Source: Ferrovibrio terrae_A (GTDB taxonomy: Bacteria > Pseudomonadota > Alphaproteobacteria > Ferrovibrionales > Ferrovibrionaceae). Taken from it: a DNA stretch of 64,000 nucleotides. The stretch is taken from contig NZ_CALSAN010000001.1 in the NCBI RefSeq assembly GCF_943372915.1, positions 124,001 through 188,000 of the forward strand, written 5' to 3'. The position numbers were made by a program, and so were the translations under genes. Under the pieces are notes generated by a model. The model was not told where the DNA came from and searched no databases. It worked only from the letters and a program-made list of their open reading frames with translations. Positions 50,992-61,104 of this stretch are shown here, piece by piece (position 1 is the stretch's first letter; every line of letters starts with the position of its first letter).

Positions 50992-52949
50992 TCCGCCGCC
51001 ACCGCGGGCGTCAACGCCGCCAGCAGCTGGCGCGTCGCCACCTGGTCGCCGACCCGGACCGGCAGGCTGTCTACCGTGGCATCGACGCGGGCCACCATTT
51101 CATGCTGCATCTTCATCGCCTCCATCACCACCAGGCGCTGGCCCTTGCGGACCTGATCGCCGACAGCGGCCAGCACGGCAACGATCTTGCCATTCATCGG
51201 TGCACGCAGCTCGCGCTCGGCCGCACCTTCCGCTTCGGCCGGCGGCGCCCAGGTCAGATCAACCGCACTGAGATCCCGTGCACCGCAGGCCAGATGCAGC
51301 AGGTCGCCGGCAAAGGCGTAGACCACATCCTGCTCGATGCCACCGACCGCGACACGCAGCCGGTTTTCGCCGCGCGCGGTGACACTATAGTCCGCATCAT
51401 TGATGCGATAGCGGTTGGCGCCGGTCACCGTGACCGACAGTGTCATGCGGCTGTCACCGATGCCAAGCTTGACCGGCCAGCTGAAACTGCCGCCGGAATA
51501 CCAGCTGCGCGCCGGATCATGGCCGAAGCGCGCCGCGCCCTGCTCGAACCACAGGAGCGCAGCGATGCCCTGCAGCACGGGATCGGCGGCAGGGGCCGCG
51601 ACCGCAGCGAAATGCTGCGGGATGAAAGCCGTGGTGGCTTTGCCGGCGGCAAAGTCCGGGTGCGACAGCAGGTCGATCAGGAAGGCACGGTTGGTCTCGA
51701 TGCCCAGTGCCGCAGTCGACTCCAGCGCGGCGATCAGCCGGCGCCGCGCCTCGTCGCGCGTTGCGCCATGGCTGATCAGCTTGGCGATCATCGGATCGTA
51801 AAACGGCGTGATCGCCTGGTCGCGATGGTGCAGGCCATGATCGACGCGGATGCCGCCTGGCGGCGACCACAGGGCCAGCCTGCCGGATTGCGGCAGAAAA
51901 TTCTGCGCCGGCGCCTCGGCATAGAGCCGCACCTCGATGGCATGGCCGTGCAGCGCCACATCATCCTGCGCCAGCGGCAGGGATTCACCAGCTGCCACGC
52001 GAATCTGCAGCGCCACCAGATCAAGGCCGGTGATCGCCTCGGTCACCGGATGCTCGACCTGCAGGCGGGTATTCATTTCCAGGAAATAGAAACTGCGGCC
52101 ATCGCCATCGAGCAGGAATTCCACCGTGCCGGCACCGACATAGGAAATCGCTTTCGCCGCTGCCACGGCGGCCGCACCCATCCTGGCGCGCAGGCCAGCA
52201 TCCACCGCCGGCGAGGGCGCCTCTTCGATCACCTTCTGGTGCCGGCGCTGCACGCTGCAGTCGCGCTCCCCCAGATGGATGGTGTTGCCGGCCTGATCGG
52301 CAAACACCTGGATCTCGATATGACGCGCACCGGTGATCGCCTTTTCCAGGATCAGCTCACCCGAGCCGAAGGCATTCTCGGCCTCGGCGCGTGCGGTGCG
52401 GATCGCATCGGGCAGAGCGGCGGCATCCGTCACCAGCCGCATGCCACGGCCGCCACCGCCGGCCGCCGCCTTCACCATCACCGGCAGGCCGATCTTCTCG
52501 GCCTCGCGGATCAGCGTGGCATCTGCCTGGTCGGCACCCTGATAACCCGGTACGCAGGGCACATTCGCCGCGATCATGCGCTGCTTGGCAGCCGCCTTGT
52601 TGCCCATGGCGGCGATGGCAGCGCTTGGCGGCCCGATGAAGACCAGCCCGGCATCGGCGCAGGCCTGCGCGAAGTCCGCATTCTCCGACAGGAAGCCATA
52701 GCCCGGATGCACCGCATCGGCCCCGGCGATTTTCGCTGCTGCGATCACGGCAGGAATGCTGAGATAGCTCTGCTTTGCCTCGGCCGGGCCGATGCAGATG
52801 GCCTTGTCGGCCAGCTGGGTATGCAGCGCGCCGGCATCGGCCTCGGAATACACCGCCACCGTGCGGTAGCCGAGCGCCTGCGCCGAGCGGATCACCCGGC
52901 AGGCGATCTCGCCGCGATTGGCGATCAGGATGGTGGTGAATGGTTTCAC
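50988..52949 (-). CDS. Acyl-CoA carboxylase biotin-carrying alpha subunit (MCC/GCC-type)
   Basis: A 653-residue protein with biotin carboxylase domains (ILIANRGEIACRV, ATP-grasp KAAAGGGGRGMRLV, EMNTRLQVEHPVTE), a BT linker and a C-terminal biotinyl domain with the Lys in VMEAMKMQHEM. Domain order matches 3-methylcrotonyl-CoA and geranyl-CoA carboxylase alpha subunits. The start is probably GTG 52949 (then VKPFTTILIAN...); TTG 52967 is possible. The 5' leader carries a compound palindromic repeat that ends, in this direction, 23 bases before the GTG. The partner beta subunit is at 54271-55890. Confidence 0.93.
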   Translation of the reverse strand: MKPFTTILIANRGEIACRVIRSAQALGYRTVAVYSEADAGALHTQLADKAICIGPAEAKQSYLSIPAVIAAAKIAGADAVHPGYGFLSENADFAQACADAGLVFIGPPSAAIAAMGNKAAAKQRMIAANVPCVPGYQGADQADATLIREAEKIGLPVMVKAAAGGGGRGMRLVTDAAALPDAIRTARAEAENAFGSGELILEKAITGARHIEIQVFADQAGNTIHLGERDCSVQRRHQKVIEEAPSPAVDAGLRARMGAAAVAAAKAISYVGAGTVEFLLDGDGRSFYFLEMNTRLQVEHPVTEAITGLDLVALQIRVAAGESLPLAQDDVALHGHAIEVRLYAEAPAQNFLPQSGRLALWSPPGGIRVDHGLHHRDQAITPFYDPMIAKLISHGATRDEARRRLIAALESTAALGIETNRAFLIDLLSHPDFAAGKATTAFIPQHFAAVAAPAADPVLQGIAALLWFEQGAARFGHDPARSWYSGGSFSWPVKLGIGDSRMTLSVTVTGANRYRINDADYSVTARGENRLRVAVGGIEQDVVYAFAGDLLHLACGARDLSAVDLTWAPPAEAEGAAERELRAPMNGKIVAVLAAVGDQVRKGQRLVVMEAMKMQHEMVARVDATVDSLPVRVGDQVATRQLLAALTPAVAAE

Positions 52950-52971
52950 TATACTTGGTCCAACCAAAGAT

Positions 52972-53062
52972 CGTCACCCTCGGGCTTGTCCCGAGGGTCC
53001 ATCCCAACTATCCGCGCATCGGAACGCGCAGATGGATCCTCGGCACAAGGCCGAGGATGACG
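52972..53062. repeat. Compound palindromic repeat, copy 1
   Basis: Two modules face each other. The left has stem CCCTCGGG / CCCGAGGG with loop CTTGT. The right has stem CCTCGGC / GCCGAGG with loop ACAAG. Outer ends CGTCA / TGACG and inner ends TCCATC / GATGGA also pair, so the whole 91 bases form an inverted repeat of a hairpin. A second copy is at 63740-63831. It lies between two genes of the same operon. Confidence 0.9.
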
Positions 53063-53097
53063 GTTTATGTGAAACGCTCTATCCATCCTCTCGCGGC

Positions 53098-54255
<1,158 letters not shown>

Positions 54256-54270
54256 GGCGCAGTCTCCTTG

Positions 54271-55890
54271 TCACATGCGGGCAATGCCGAAGGCATTGCT
54301 CTTGGTTTCGCGCGCATCTGCCATCCGGCAGACATCAAGGCACAGCGCCAGCACGCGGCGGCTGTCGCGCGGATCGATCAGCCCGTCGTCCCACAGCCGC
54401 GCGGTGGCGAAATAGGCGGTGCTCTCGGCTTCCATCTTGGCCACCACCTTGGCCTTCATCTTGTCCAGTGCGGCCATATCCGGCTCGGCCCCGGCACGGC
54501 GGAATTTTTCCTCCGCCACAATGGCCAGCACGCCGGCCGCCTGATCCGGCCCCATCACGGCGATGCGGTTGTTGGGCCAGGCAAAGATGAACCGCGGATC
54601 ATAGGCGCGGCCGCACATGCCGTAATTGCCGGCGCCAAAGCTGGCGCCGATATGCAGCGTCAGCTTGGGCATGCGGGCATTGGTCACTGCCTGGATCATC
54701 TTGGAGCCGTGCTTGACGATGCCGCCGCGCTCGGCGTCTTTCCCCACCATGTAGCCAGTGGTGTTCTGCAGGAACACGATCGGCATGTCGGCCTGGTCGC
54801 AGAGCTGGATGAACTGCGCGGCTTTCACCGCACCCTCGGTATCGATCGGGCCATTGTTGCCGATCAGGCCGACCGCCTCGCCCTCGATGCTCGCCTGCAC
54901 ACAGACGGTATGCGCGCCGTACAGGGCCTTGAAATCGGTCAGGTCGCTGGCATCCGACAGCCGCGCCATCACCTCGCGCACATCATAGGGCTTGCGGTAA
55001 TCTACCGGCACGATGCCGCACAGCTCGTCGATATCGTAGGCCGGCGCAGACCACGCCTTCTTCTGCAGCTGCGGCCCGCGCTCGGTCCACGGCAGGCGCG
55101 TCATGATCTCGCGGGCGATGCGCAAGCCGTCGGCGTCGTCTTCCGCCATGAATTCGGCCACGCCGGAAACGGTGGTGTGCATCTCGGCGCCGCCAAGCTC
55201 TTCATCGGTGGCGATCTCGCCGGTGGCGGATTTCAGCAGCGGCGGGCCGGCGAGGAAGATTTTCGCGCGCCCTTTCACCACCACGACATAATCGCTCATG
55301 CCCGGGATATAGGCGCCGCCGGCGGTACTGGAGCCATGCACCACGGTAATCTGCGGAATGCCGGCGGCCGAGAGCCGCGCCTGGTTGGCAAAGCCGCGTC
55401 CGCCATCGACAAAGATCTCGGCCTGGTAGTTGAGATTGGCGCCGCCGGATTCCACCAGGTTCACCACCGGCAGCTTGTTGCGATAGGCGATCTCCTGCGC
55501 GCGCAAGGATTTGCGCAGGCCCATCGGCGCGATCGTACCGCCCTTGATGCCGGAGTCAGAGGCCGTGATCAGGCAGCGGATACCGGCAATGGAGCCGATG
55601 CCGGCGATGAAGCCGCCACCCATGATATTCTCGGCGCCGTCATCATCGTGCATCTGGTAGCCGCAGAGCGTCGAGATTTCCAGAAATGCCGCGCCGCGAT
55701 CCAGCAGATGCGCGATGCGGTCGCGCGGCGTGATCTGGCCGCGTTTCTCGAACACCGGCCGGCGCGCATTGGAGGTATCGCGCACGCGCTGTTCAAGTGT
55801 CCTGAAGCTCTCCACAAGCATCAGCATATCGGCGCGGTTCTGCCGGTAGGCGTCGGAGCCGGTGTCGATCTGCGAGCGCCAGACGGCCAT
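54271..55890 (-). CDS. Acyl-CoA carboxylase carboxyltransferase beta subunit (AtuC/LiuB-like)
   Basis: A 539-residue carboxyltransferase with both crotonase-like halves. Oxyanion-hole motifs are visible: SASDSGIKGGTIA-like region, GSSTAGGAYIPGMSD in the N half and GASFGAGNYGMCGRAYDPRF in the C half. It transfers carboxyl from biotin to a branched or terpenoid acyl-CoA. The pair with the alpha subunit at 50988 could be methylcrotonyl- or geranyl-CoA carboxylase; the surrounding Atu-like order favours the latter. It shares one base with the SDR gene. Confidence 0.92.
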   Translation of the reverse strand: MAVWRSQIDTGSDAYRQNRADMLMLVESFRTLEQRVRDTSNARRPVFEKRGQITPRDRIAHLLDRGAAFLEISTLCGYQMHDDDGAENIMGGGFIAGIGSIAGIRCLITASDSGIKGGTIAPMGLRKSLRAQEIAYRNKLPVVNLVESGGANLNYQAEIFVDGGRGFANQARLSAAGIPQITVVHGSSTAGGAYIPGMSDYVVVVKGRAKIFLAGPPLLKSATGEIATDEELGGAEMHTTVSGVAEFMAEDDADGLRIAREIMTRLPWTERGPQLQKKAWSAPAYDIDELCGIVPVDYRKPYDVREVMARLSDASDLTDFKALYGAHTVCVQASIEGEAVGLIGNNGPIDTEGAVKAAQFIQLCDQADMPIVFLQNTTGYMVGKDAERGGIVKHGSKMIQAVTNARMPKLTLHIGASFGAGNYGMCGRAYDPRFIFAWPNNRIAVMGPDQAAGVLAIVAEEKFRRAGAEPDMAALDKMKAKVVAKMEAESTAYFATARLWDDGLIDPRDSRRVLALCLDVCRMADARETKSNAFGIARM

Positions 55891-56762
55891 CAGTCCTCCA
55901 GCACTTTCGGCGTCACGGCGCGGTGGAAGCCATCGAAGGGCTTCGGCGCGTTATTATGCTTGGGCAGCGGATAATGCCGGCGCGCATTCGGCACCGCGGC
56001 ATCGACGCGCAGGGTCGTGCCGCTGATGAAGCTGGCGCCCGGCGACAACAGGAAGACGATGGCGGCCGAGACTTCCGCCTCGTTGCCCAGCCGCTGCATC
56101 GGCACATGGTTGCGCATGTCGCGGATCAGCGGCTTCATCCAGTCCGGATAGGTGTCCATGCCGCTGGACGCGATCCAGCCCGGTGCCACGGCATTGACCC
56201 GCACGCCCGACACGCCCCATTCCGTGGCCGCCGTCTCGGTGAAATTCACCATGCCGGCCCGAGCCGCGCCCGAATGGCCCATATTGGGCATGCCCATCCA
56301 CATATCGGCGACGATATTGACGATGCTGCCGCCGTGATCGGCCATCCACTGGGTGTAGCATTCGCGCGCCACCAGAAAGCCGCCGGTGAGATTGTTGCGC
56401 ACCACGGCGTCCCAGCCCTTCTGGCTGATCTGGCTCAAGGGTGCGGGAAACTGCCCGCCGGCATTGTTGACCAGCCCGTCGATGCGGCCGAAGCGGGCGA
56501 GCGCCGCCTTCACCGTATCAGCGACGCGCTCCTCCTCGCGGATATCACAGCTCAGGCACTCGACCTCCGCGCCCGGATTATCGGCCCGCAGTTCTTCGGC
56601 CACCGCCTGCAGCTTTTCGATCTTGCGGCCGACCAGCACCAGTTTCGCGCCCAGGGCGGCCAGTTCATGGGCGGTGCAGCGGCCGATGCCCGAGCCGCCG
56701 CCGGTGACCATGACGACCTGGCCGGCAAAGACGGCATCGCGGAAGACCGAGCGATAGGGCAT
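55890..56762 (-). CDS. Short-chain dehydrogenase/reductase (AtuB/AtuG-like)
   Basis: A 290-residue SDR with TGGGSGIGRCTAHE, NNAGGQFPAPLSQIS and the active-site region IVADMWMGMPNMGHSGAARAGM. The expected catalytic Tyr-x3-Lys is not seen: the position reads HSGAARAG, with His and Arg. That pattern is known in 2,4-dienoyl-CoA-reductase-like SDRs, which lack Tyr. The C-terminal extension of about 35 residues with RRHYPLPKHNN is typical of the Atu SDRs. It is the first gene of the leftward operon, with an ACGT palindrome 72 bases upstream. Confidence 0.87.
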   Translation of the reverse strand: MPYRSVFRDAVFAGQVVMVTGGGSGIGRCTAHELAALGAKLVLVGRKIEKLQAVAEELRADNPGAEVECLSCDIREEERVADTVKAALARFGRIDGLVNNAGGQFPAPLSQISQKGWDAVVRNNLTGGFLVARECYTQWMADHGGSIVNIVADMWMGMPNMGHSGAARAGMVNFTETAATEWGVSGVRVNAVAPGWIASSGMDTYPDWMKPLIRDMRNHVPMQRLGNEAEVSAAIVFLLSPGASFISGTTLRVDAAVPNARRHYPLPKHNNAPKPFDGFHRAVTPKVLED

Positions 56763-56833
56763 CGGACTGTTTCTCTCCCTGCACGGCTCTATGGTGGGCC
56801 GTTGCGTTGTATTTTATCGTGTCTGAACGCTAC

Positions 56834-56855
56834 TTGACGCTAACGTAAGCGTCAA
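56834..56855. promoter_or_regulatory. 22-bp near-perfect palindrome (ACGT-type operator)
   Basis: Arms TTGACGCT and AGCGTCAA flank AACGTA; only the two positions next to the central ACGT break the symmetry. It resembles the ACGT-centred dyads reported for the MerR-type regulator LiuR of branched-chain acyl-CoA catabolism. It lies 72 bases upstream of the SDR-carboxylase operon. Confidence 0.6.
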
Positions 56856-56884
56856 TATAGGGTGCGAAAAACCCGCATGGCGCC

Positions 56885-56897
56885 TGACGTTACGTCA
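56885..56897. promoter_or_regulatory. Second ACGT palindrome upstream of the SCP2 gene
   Basis: TGACGTTACGTCA is a perfect odd palindrome and shares the TGACG/CGTCA ends with the 22-bp site 29 bases away. It ends 38 bases before the SCP2 start, so it may control the rightward gene. Confidence 0.55.
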
Positions 56898-56935
56898 ATT
56901 CGCCGCAGTGTCGTGAAATCAACCGGGAGCCCGAG

Positions 56936-57226
56936 ATGTCGCTCGACCAGATCACCCAGCAGATGAGCCAGCGTGTGAAGCCCGGCGCCGTGGATGCCAC
57001 GGTGAAGTTCGATTTCGGCGATGACGGCCTGATCTTCGTCGACGGCAACGCCGGCACCGTGACCAACGAAGACGGTGAGGCCGATTGCACCATCACCATC
57101 TCGATGGCCAATTTCACCGCGCTCGCCAGCGGCGACCTCGATCCCACCACGGCTTTCATGATGGGCAAGCTGAAGGTCAAGGGCAATATGGGCGTGGCGA
57201 TGAAGCTGCAGTCGATCCTGGGCTGA
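56936..57226 (+). CDS. SCP2 sterol-binding domain protein
   Basis: A 96-residue stand-alone SCP2 domain: DATVKFDFGDDGLIFVDG, DCTITISMANFTALASGDLDP and a final TAFMMGKLKVKGNMGVAMKL. The fold binds lipids and acyl-CoA esters in a hydrophobic tunnel. It is divergent from the acyl-CoA catabolic operon and shares its operator region, so it probably carries or presents the hydrophobic substrate of that pathway. GGGAGCCCGAG precedes the ATG. Confidence 0.93.
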   Translation: MSLDQITQQMSQRVKPGAVDATVKFDFGDDGLIFVDGNAGTVTNEDGEADCTITISMANFTALASGDLDPTTAFMMGKLKVKGNMGVAMKLQSILG

Positions 57227-57297
57227 GTTTCGCTGTAATAAGCCGCTGTCGTTAGCGGTAGGCTTGCAACCATCGCCTCCAGCCGCGATCCTGCGGC

Positions 57298-59055
57298 ATG
57301 GAGCATAACGAGACGATTCCGTATTTCCGCGAGCTGGTGGTGTTTCTGGTCGCCGCCGGCATTGTCGTGCCGGTGTTCCATCGCCTGCGCCTCAGTCCGG
57401 TGCTGGGATTCCTGGTGGTCGGGCTGGCCATCGGACCCTTCGGCCTCACGCTGTTTGCCGACCGGCTGCCGGCACTGGCCTATGTCACCATCGGCGATAT
57501 CGACGGTGTGCGGCTGATCGCCGAGTTCGGCGTCATGTTCCTGCTCTTCACCATCGGCCTCGACCTGTCGCTCGACCGGCTGTGGCAGTTGCGCCGCCTG
57601 GTCTTCGGCCTCGGCCTGGCGCAGATCGCGCTGACCGCGGCGGCGATTGCCGGCATCGCTTTGCTGTTTGGCAACGCCCTGCCGGCCGCCATCGTGCTGG
57701 GCAGCTGCCTGGCGCTGAGTTCCACCGCCATTGTCATGCAATTGCTGGTCGAGAAGCGCCGCAGCGGCACGGCGCTCGGCCGCGCCAGCTTCGCCACGCT
57801 GCTGATGCAGGATCTCACCGTGGTGCCGATCCTGCTGCTGCTGGGGTTTCTTGCCGCCGCCGGCCAGGGTGCGGGCGGCGCCGCACTGCTGCCGCAGCTG
57901 GGCGAAACCCTGCTCGGCGCCGCCATCGCCATCGGCGGCATCATGCTGTTCGGGCGCTACCTGCTGGCACCGCTCTATCGCCTGGTCGGCGCGGCGAAAA
58001 GCCCGGAACTGTTCATGGCGCTGACCCTGCTGGTGGTGATCGCCATGGCGGCAGCCACCGGCCTGGCCGGCCTGTCGATGGCGCTCGGCGCCTTCCTCGC
58101 CGGCCTGCTGCTGGCCGAAAGCGAATACCGCCATGCGGTCGAGGTCAGCATCGAGCCCTTCAAGGGACTGCTGCTCGGGCTGTTCTTCCTGTCGGTCGGC
58201 ATGGGCATCGACCTGCGCGTGGCGCTGGATCATGCCGGCTGGGTGATCCTGTCGGTGATTGGCCTGTTCGTCCTCAAGGGCGGCATCATCGCCCTGCTGG
58301 CCCTGCTGTTCGGCCAGGGTCGCGCCGTGGCGCTGGAAATGGCGCTGCTGCTCGGCCAGGGCGGCGAATTCGCTTTCGTCGTCGTCGGCCTGGCCGAGCG
58401 GCTCGGCCTGCTGCAGCTTGAAGTGTCGCAGTTCATGCTGCTGGTGGTGTCGCTGTCGATGGCGCTGACGCCGCTGACCGCGCAGCTGGGCCAGCGGCTG
58501 GCCCGCGCCGCCAGCCACCATGATGCCACCCGCGATCACGGCATTGCCGACGACGATGAGGCCATGGAAGGCCATGTTCTGATCTGCGGTTTCGGCCGTG
58601 TCGGCCAGACGGTGGCGCGCGTGCTGGATGCCGAGACGATTCCCTGGCTGGCGCTGGACCATGACGCAACCACCGTGGCGCGCGAACGCGCCGCCGGCCG
58701 CCCGGTGCACTACGGCGATGCCAGCCATGATGAATTACTGACCCGGCTGGGCGCGGCGCGGGCGCAGGCTCTGGTGGTGACGCTGGACGATCCGGTCGCC
58801 GCCGGTCATCTGGTCAGCGCGGCCCGCAGCCGCTGGCCAGCTCTGCCGATCCTGGCCCGCGCCCGCGACATTCCCCATGCCGATCACCTGCGCCGGCTGG
58901 GCGCCAGCGATGTGGTGGCCGAAGCCGAGGAAGCCTCGCTGCAGCTGGGCGCCATGGCGCTCTACCAGACCGGGCTGCCCGATGATGCCGTGCGGCAACG
59001 CCTGGAGCGCATCCGCATGGCGGCGGTCAAAGCGGCCGAAGACAAGGCGCGCTAG
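57298..59055 (+). CDS. CPA2 cation:proton antiporter with TrkA-N domain (KefB/KefC-like)
   Basis: A 585-residue protein. Residues about 10-400 form 12-13 helices of the Na+/H+-exchanger fold, with GLDLSLDRLWQLRR and GAFLAGLLLAESEYRHAVE. Residues about 425-540 form a cytoplasmic RCK/TrkA-N domain (VLICGFGRVGQTVARVLD). Such proteins release K+ in exchange for H+, gated by nucleotides or glutathione adducts. The ribosome site is weak. It follows the SCP2 gene by 71 bases. Confidence 0.9.
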   Translation: MEHNETIPYFRELVVFLVAAGIVVPVFHRLRLSPVLGFLVVGLAIGPFGLTLFADRLPALAYVTIGDIDGVRLIAEFGVMFLLFTIGLDLSLDRLWQLRRLVFGLGLAQIALTAAAIAGIALLFGNALPAAIVLGSCLALSSTAIVMQLLVEKRRSGTALGRASFATLLMQDLTVVPILLLLGFLAAAGQGAGGAALLPQLGETLLGAAIAIGGIMLFGRYLLAPLYRLVGAAKSPELFMALTLLVVIAMAAATGLAGLSMALGAFLAGLLLAESEYRHAVEVSIEPFKGLLLGLFFLSVGMGIDLRVALDHAGWVILSVIGLFVLKGGIIALLALLFGQGRAVALEMALLLGQGGEFAFVVVGLAERLGLLQLEVSQFMLLVVSLSMALTPLTAQLGQRLARAASHHDATRDHGIADDDEAMEGHVLICGFGRVGQTVARVLDAETIPWLALDHDATTVARERAAGRPVHYGDASHDELLTRLGAARAQALVVTLDDPVAAGHLVSAARSRWPALPILARARDIPHADHLRRLGASDVVAEAEEASLQLGAMALYQTGLPDDAVRQRLERIRMAAVKAAEDKAR

Positions 59056-59164
59056 ACGGACATCGCTTCACTGACGGCCCATGCCATGGCAGGCGGCGAG
59101 CGATAGGCCGAACGCGCTTGGTTAAGATTTTAGGAAAAATTGCCTATTTAGTTCCTCTTATGTA

Positions 59165-59194
59165 TTGACAATGCATCCTTAAGGATGCTATAGT
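59165..59194 (+). promoter_or_regulatory. Sigma-70-type promoter with palindromic operator in the spacer
   Basis: A consensus -35 TTGACA (59165-59170) and a near-consensus -10 TATAGT (59189-59194) are 18 bases apart. The perfect 16-base palindrome GCATCCTTAAGGATGC (59173-59188) fills the spacer. Surrounding sequence is AT-rich. A start near 59201 would leave a leader of about 20 bases before ATG 59223. A repressor binding the palindrome would block polymerase directly. Confidence 0.75.
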
Positions 59195-59222
59195 TCAGCT
59201 AGGCATCACTAAGATAGTGTTC

Positions 59223-59594
59223 ATGCAGCCTTCCCCCGCATCCGAACCCCGTCCACCCGCCAGCGAGCGACTGATGCAGCTGGTGGCAGGAGCCCTTGCC
59301 GTTGGCCTGGGCGGCGTGCTGCTACTCTGCGCGATTTTTGTCATTGAGTTCGGCAGCAGTACGCTCGTCGACCATAAAGGAAGTGAGGCTTTCCTTTATT
59401 ACGTGCTGCGCGGCACCGGTTATCTGGTGTTGTTCGGGCTCGCAGCCTGGGCCGTCCATCACTTCATGACGCCACAGCGGCGGCGAAAATACTGGATCGT
59501 GCTGGGCGTGATTGCCGCCCTGATGATCTCGCCCATCGGCCTGATCGCCTTTTTCTCAATCCTGATCGCATTTTTACGGTCCATCGTCGGCTGA
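59223..59594 (+). CDS. Small three-helix membrane protein, unknown function
   Basis: A 123-residue protein beginning MQPSPASEPRPPASERL, with predicted helices at about 18-42, 60-80 and 92-118 and a short basic loop TPQRRRKYW. I recognise no family. ATG 59223 is preferred; GTG 59217 is in frame two codons earlier, and no Shine-Dalgarno is clear, consistent with the very short leader predicted from the promoter. It is the first of two rightward genes and 74 bases separate it from the second. Confidence 0.65.
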   Translation: MQPSPASEPRPPASERLMQLVAGALAVGLGGVLLLCAIFVIEFGSSTLVDHKGSEAFLYYVLRGTGYLVLFGLAAWAVHHFMTPQRRRKYWIVLGVIAALMISPIGLIAFFSILIAFLRSIVG

Positions 59595-59668
59595 CGGCTG
59601 GCGGCGATTCTAATGGTATTTCTCAAGCCAAATAAGAACATAACAAGATCATATTGAAAGGGATTTCC

Positions 59669-60973
59669 ATGGTTTACATACCCAGCGCATCCCGCCGCGA
59701 GCAGCAGGCCCTGCTCGACAGCGCGCGCGACCGTCTGAAGGCCGGCGATATCGACGGCTATTGGAGCACGCTGAAAAAACAGGATCCGTATGCCGGCCTT
59801 GCCGGCGATGCCGCCGCCAATCGCGGCGAACTGGGCCAGAGTGCCAATGCGCGGCTGGAGCGTTTCGCCCGCGACCTGCGCGGCAAGCCGCTGACCGAGG
59901 CGGAGCGCGATGAAATCCGCAACGCGGTTGCCGCCGCCGACCTGGCCCAGCGCGACCGCAATCTGCAGGAGCAGGGCAACCACCGCATCACCGGCCAGCA
60001 GAGCGTGGACTACCACGCGCAGGTTTTCGAAGCGCGCGGCATTCCCAAGGAAGCCTATTTCCCCACCGAGCTGCAGCCCGATTTCGGCGGCTCATGGGGA
60101 CTGCTCGCCGGCATCCGCTTGCCCGATGCGAGAGTGCCCACCGGACTGCCATCCGATGAAATCAAAGAGTGGGCGCAGAAAGACTGGAAACCGGTCAGCG
60201 ACCAGCGCCTGCGCGACACAATCATCGAAGCCAGCAAACACCTGCCCCAGCAGGGACTGATGGAAATCGAAGGCTTTCACGGCGATCCGCAGCAGCCCGC
60301 ATCGTTTGCCGAGCGGCTCGCAACCTTGCCGCCGCCGCCCCGGCGCTGGCTGGAGTTCACGCTGCAGAAGCAACCCGGCGATCTGAGCGCGCGCGATCTG
60401 CATGCCTTGCAGGCGAGCGATGCCTATCTGAAACCGCAGCATCCGCGCCATGACGAGACGTTCAAGCTGGTCAGCGACACCTACCGCCATCTCTATGGCG
60501 ATGCGCCGCAGGAGACCGATGCCACCGGCCGGCCGCAGCGCGGCGCGCCGCGCCAGAGCCTGCCGGACTCCTCCGCACAAGGCCCCGATGAACGCCGGCG
60601 GCGCGAGGATCTCGCCGGCCTCGGCACACAGCTCGATCGCTGGCACGACAAACTCGGCGGCGGCGAAGACGCCTGGGGCCGCGTCACCGGCTGGCTGCAG
60701 CGCGGGCTGAACGATCTGCTCTGGCCCGGCAAACGCGTGCCCGATGCCGATGAGGCCGCACGCAAGCCCTATCGCAGCGGGCCGATCCTGGTGGACGGCG
60801 ATCTGGGGCCGGTGACGGCCGATGCGCTGGATCAGGCCCAGGCGAATTTCGGCCTGGCGTCACTGCAGCAGGGCATCGGCCGTATTGCGGCTGCGGATGA
60901 GGGCTGGGCAGCGGCCCCGCGCAACGATCCCTGGCCGGAACCCGATGAAGGGCCGATTTTCTATGCACCGTAA
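59669..60973 (+). CDS. Hypothetical protein with C-terminal peptidoglycan-binding-like motif
   Basis: A 434-residue hydrophilic protein with no signal peptide or membrane helix. It is rich in Gln, Arg, Asp and Pro, with helical N-terminal part (SRREQQALLDSARDRLKAGD), a disordered Pro/Arg-rich linker near 290-320 (GAPRQSLPDSSAQGPDERRR) and, near 370-400, VDGDLGPVTADALDQAQANF, which resembles a PG_binding_1 repeat. It ends in an acidic Pro-rich tail. ATG 59669 follows GGGA. I do not know the family; a secreted or toxin-like cargo handled with the small upstream membrane protein is a possibility, not a conclusion. Confidence 0.65.
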   Translation: MVYIPSASRREQQALLDSARDRLKAGDIDGYWSTLKKQDPYAGLAGDAAANRGELGQSANARLERFARDLRGKPLTEAERDEIRNAVAAADLAQRDRNLQEQGNHRITGQQSVDYHAQVFEARGIPKEAYFPTELQPDFGGSWGLLAGIRLPDARVPTGLPSDEIKEWAQKDWKPVSDQRLRDTIIEASKHLPQQGLMEIEGFHGDPQQPASFAERLATLPPPPRRWLEFTLQKQPGDLSARDLHALQASDAYLKPQHPRHDETFKLVSDTYRHLYGDAPQETDATGRPQRGAPRQSLPDSSAQGPDERRRREDLAGLGTQLDRWHDKLGGGEDAWGRVTGWLQRGLNDLLWPGKRVPDADEAARKPYRSGPILVDGDLGPVTADALDQAQANFGLASLQQGIGRIAAADEGWAAAPRNDPWPEPDEGPIFYAP

Positions 60974-61104
60974 TGGGTTAGCTGACTTGGCCTGAACCGG
61001 TCTTTCGGTTACTCTCCCGGCCCGTAACACAGCCAGTGTTTCGTGCCGGGGGGCCTTCGGGGCTGCGCCGGCCGTCTCGCCCGCACCGTTTTCCGAGGGA
61101 TTAC

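Noticed and set aside
52972..53062. Palindromic repeat as part of a CRISPR array
   Set aside because: Only two copies 10.7 kb apart, each a compound hairpin, with no spacer-repeat periodicity and no cas genes.
57244..57258. Small stem CCGCT / AGCGG after the SCP2 gene as a terminator
   Set aside because: The stem is only five pairs and no T-tract follows; it is too weak to call.
59207..59219. CACTA-AGA-TAGTG inverted repeat at the start of the orphan unit as a second operator
   Set aside because: Arms are only five bases and it overlaps the probable leader; chance occurrence in AT-rich sequence is likely.
61014..61104. Upstream extension of fabI
   Set aside because: The frame is open from about 61036, but FabI proteins begin near the ATG at 61105, which has CGAGGGA before it.
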